A stretch of DNA of 44,656 bases, taken from NCBI GenBank assembly GCA_009692515.1, contig SHZA01000002.1:40001-84656 (forward strand), written 5' to 3'. This DNA is from Bdellovibrionales bacterium (GTDB lineage Bacteria > Bdellovibrionota > FAC87 > UBA2466). The notes under the pieces were generated by a model. That model was not told where the DNA came from, ran no database searches, and saw nothing but the letters and a program-made list of their open reading frames with translations. The translations under genes and the position numbers were made by a program. Position 1 is the stretch's first letter, and each line of letters starts with the position of its first letter. Below, one piece after another: positions 44,415 through 44,656 of the stretch.

Positions 44415-44656
44415 ATGATTAGCCCAACCGATCGGTTTAAAAATAAAGAATGTATCTTTTGCAAAATTATTGCTGGAACCTTGCCCAGCGAAAAGGTTTA
44501 TGAAAATGGACACGTGTTTGCCTTTAGAGATATTAATGCGCAAACTCCAGTACACGTACTCATTGTTCCAAAGAAACATATTGTAGATATTTTAGATGTG
44601 AGTGGAGAGGAGTCAGAAATTTTCCAGCACATTTTTAGAGCCGCTCAATTAATTGC
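44415..44656 (+). CDS. HIT family protein (partial, runs off the window)
   Basis: The first 80 residues of a HIT/Hint-type protein; the frame is open to the last base. It starts MISPTDRFKNKECIFCKIIA, then SEKVYENGHVFAFRDI and TPVHVLIVPKKHI, the standard N-terminal half of Hint with two Cys as in CxxC. The HxHxH nucleotide-binding triad would be beyond the window. Hint proteins hydrolyse purine phosphoramidates. AAGGAG precedes the ATG by six bases. Confidence 0.93.
   Translation, partial: MISPTDRFKNKECIFCKIIAGTLPSEKVYENGHVFAFRDINAQTPVHVLIVPKKHIVDILDVSGEESEIFQHIFRAAQLI

Noticed and set aside
44370..44579. Minus-strand open frame at the right end
   Set aside because: It is antisense to the HIT gene, whose plus-strand frame gives a textbook Hint N-terminus.

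Overview
The window looks like chromosomal core DNA from a Gram-negative bacterium of the Bdellovibrionota (Bdellovibrio-like) with a fairly low GC content. The pointers are a TIGR02147-family protein (a family concentrated in Bdellovibrio and Fibrobacter), a nearly complete lipid A gene set, BamD, a split transketolase, a TIGR02757 protein, many short lipoproteins and beta-barrel candidates, and the order rpsF - short ssb - rpsR - polytopic membrane protein - rplI. The assignment is an inference from gene content. I see no insertion sequence, prophage, CRISPR array, rRNA or tRNA.

Layout. 1-2.2 kb (+): the 3' end of a possible FAD-dependent oxidoreductase, then a TIGR02147 protein overlapping a small exported protein. 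2.4-4.9 kb (-): ribosomal operon rpsF-ssb/priB-rpsR-DUF2232-rplI, closed by a strong hairpin terminator. 5.0-8.2 kb (-): two poorly known genes (one a TIM-barrel glycosidase-like protein), lpxH and a small membrane protein. 8.4-9.7 kb (+): ispE and spoVG. 9.7-18.0 kb (-): a tightly packed eight-gene operon lpxD-lpxA-Gfo/Idh/MocA oxidoreductase-lpxB-lpxK-acyltransferase/lipoprotein fusion-WaaE-like glycosyltransferase-cmk. 18.4-19.9 kb: an MFS transporter and yacG. 20.0-21.9 kb (+): groES-groEL with promoter and terminator. 22-26.3 kb: a glycosyltransferase, a zinc-protease-like lipoprotein, two exported beta-rich proteins and a GMP reductase. 26.4-32.0 kb: a large AsmA-like protein (+) facing a bamD-TPR-unknown operon (-). 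32.2-35.6 kb (+): a four-gene run of a sigma-region-4-like protein, a 457-residue unknown, an RDD membrane protein and a rhomboid protease. 35.7-44.7 kb: a membrane protein, split transketolase, a SirB1-like protein, radA, glpK, a TIGR02757 protein, rlmE, a NUDIX CoA pyrophosphatase and the start of a HIT protein.

How they work together. The dominant theme is the outer membrane: lipid A synthesis (lpxD, A, H, B, K and an LpxL-type acyltransferase), LPS core glycosylation, outer-membrane protein assembly (bamD) and an AsmA-like envelope protein. The oxidoreductase between lpxA and lpxB sits where gnnA sits in bacteria that build lipid A on 2,3-diamino-2,3-dideoxyglucose, the backbone reported for Bdellovibrio. 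The least explained parts are the rhomboid-linked operon at 32.2-35.6 kb and the single reading frame joining a cytoplasmic-side acyltransferase to a complete lipoprotein.
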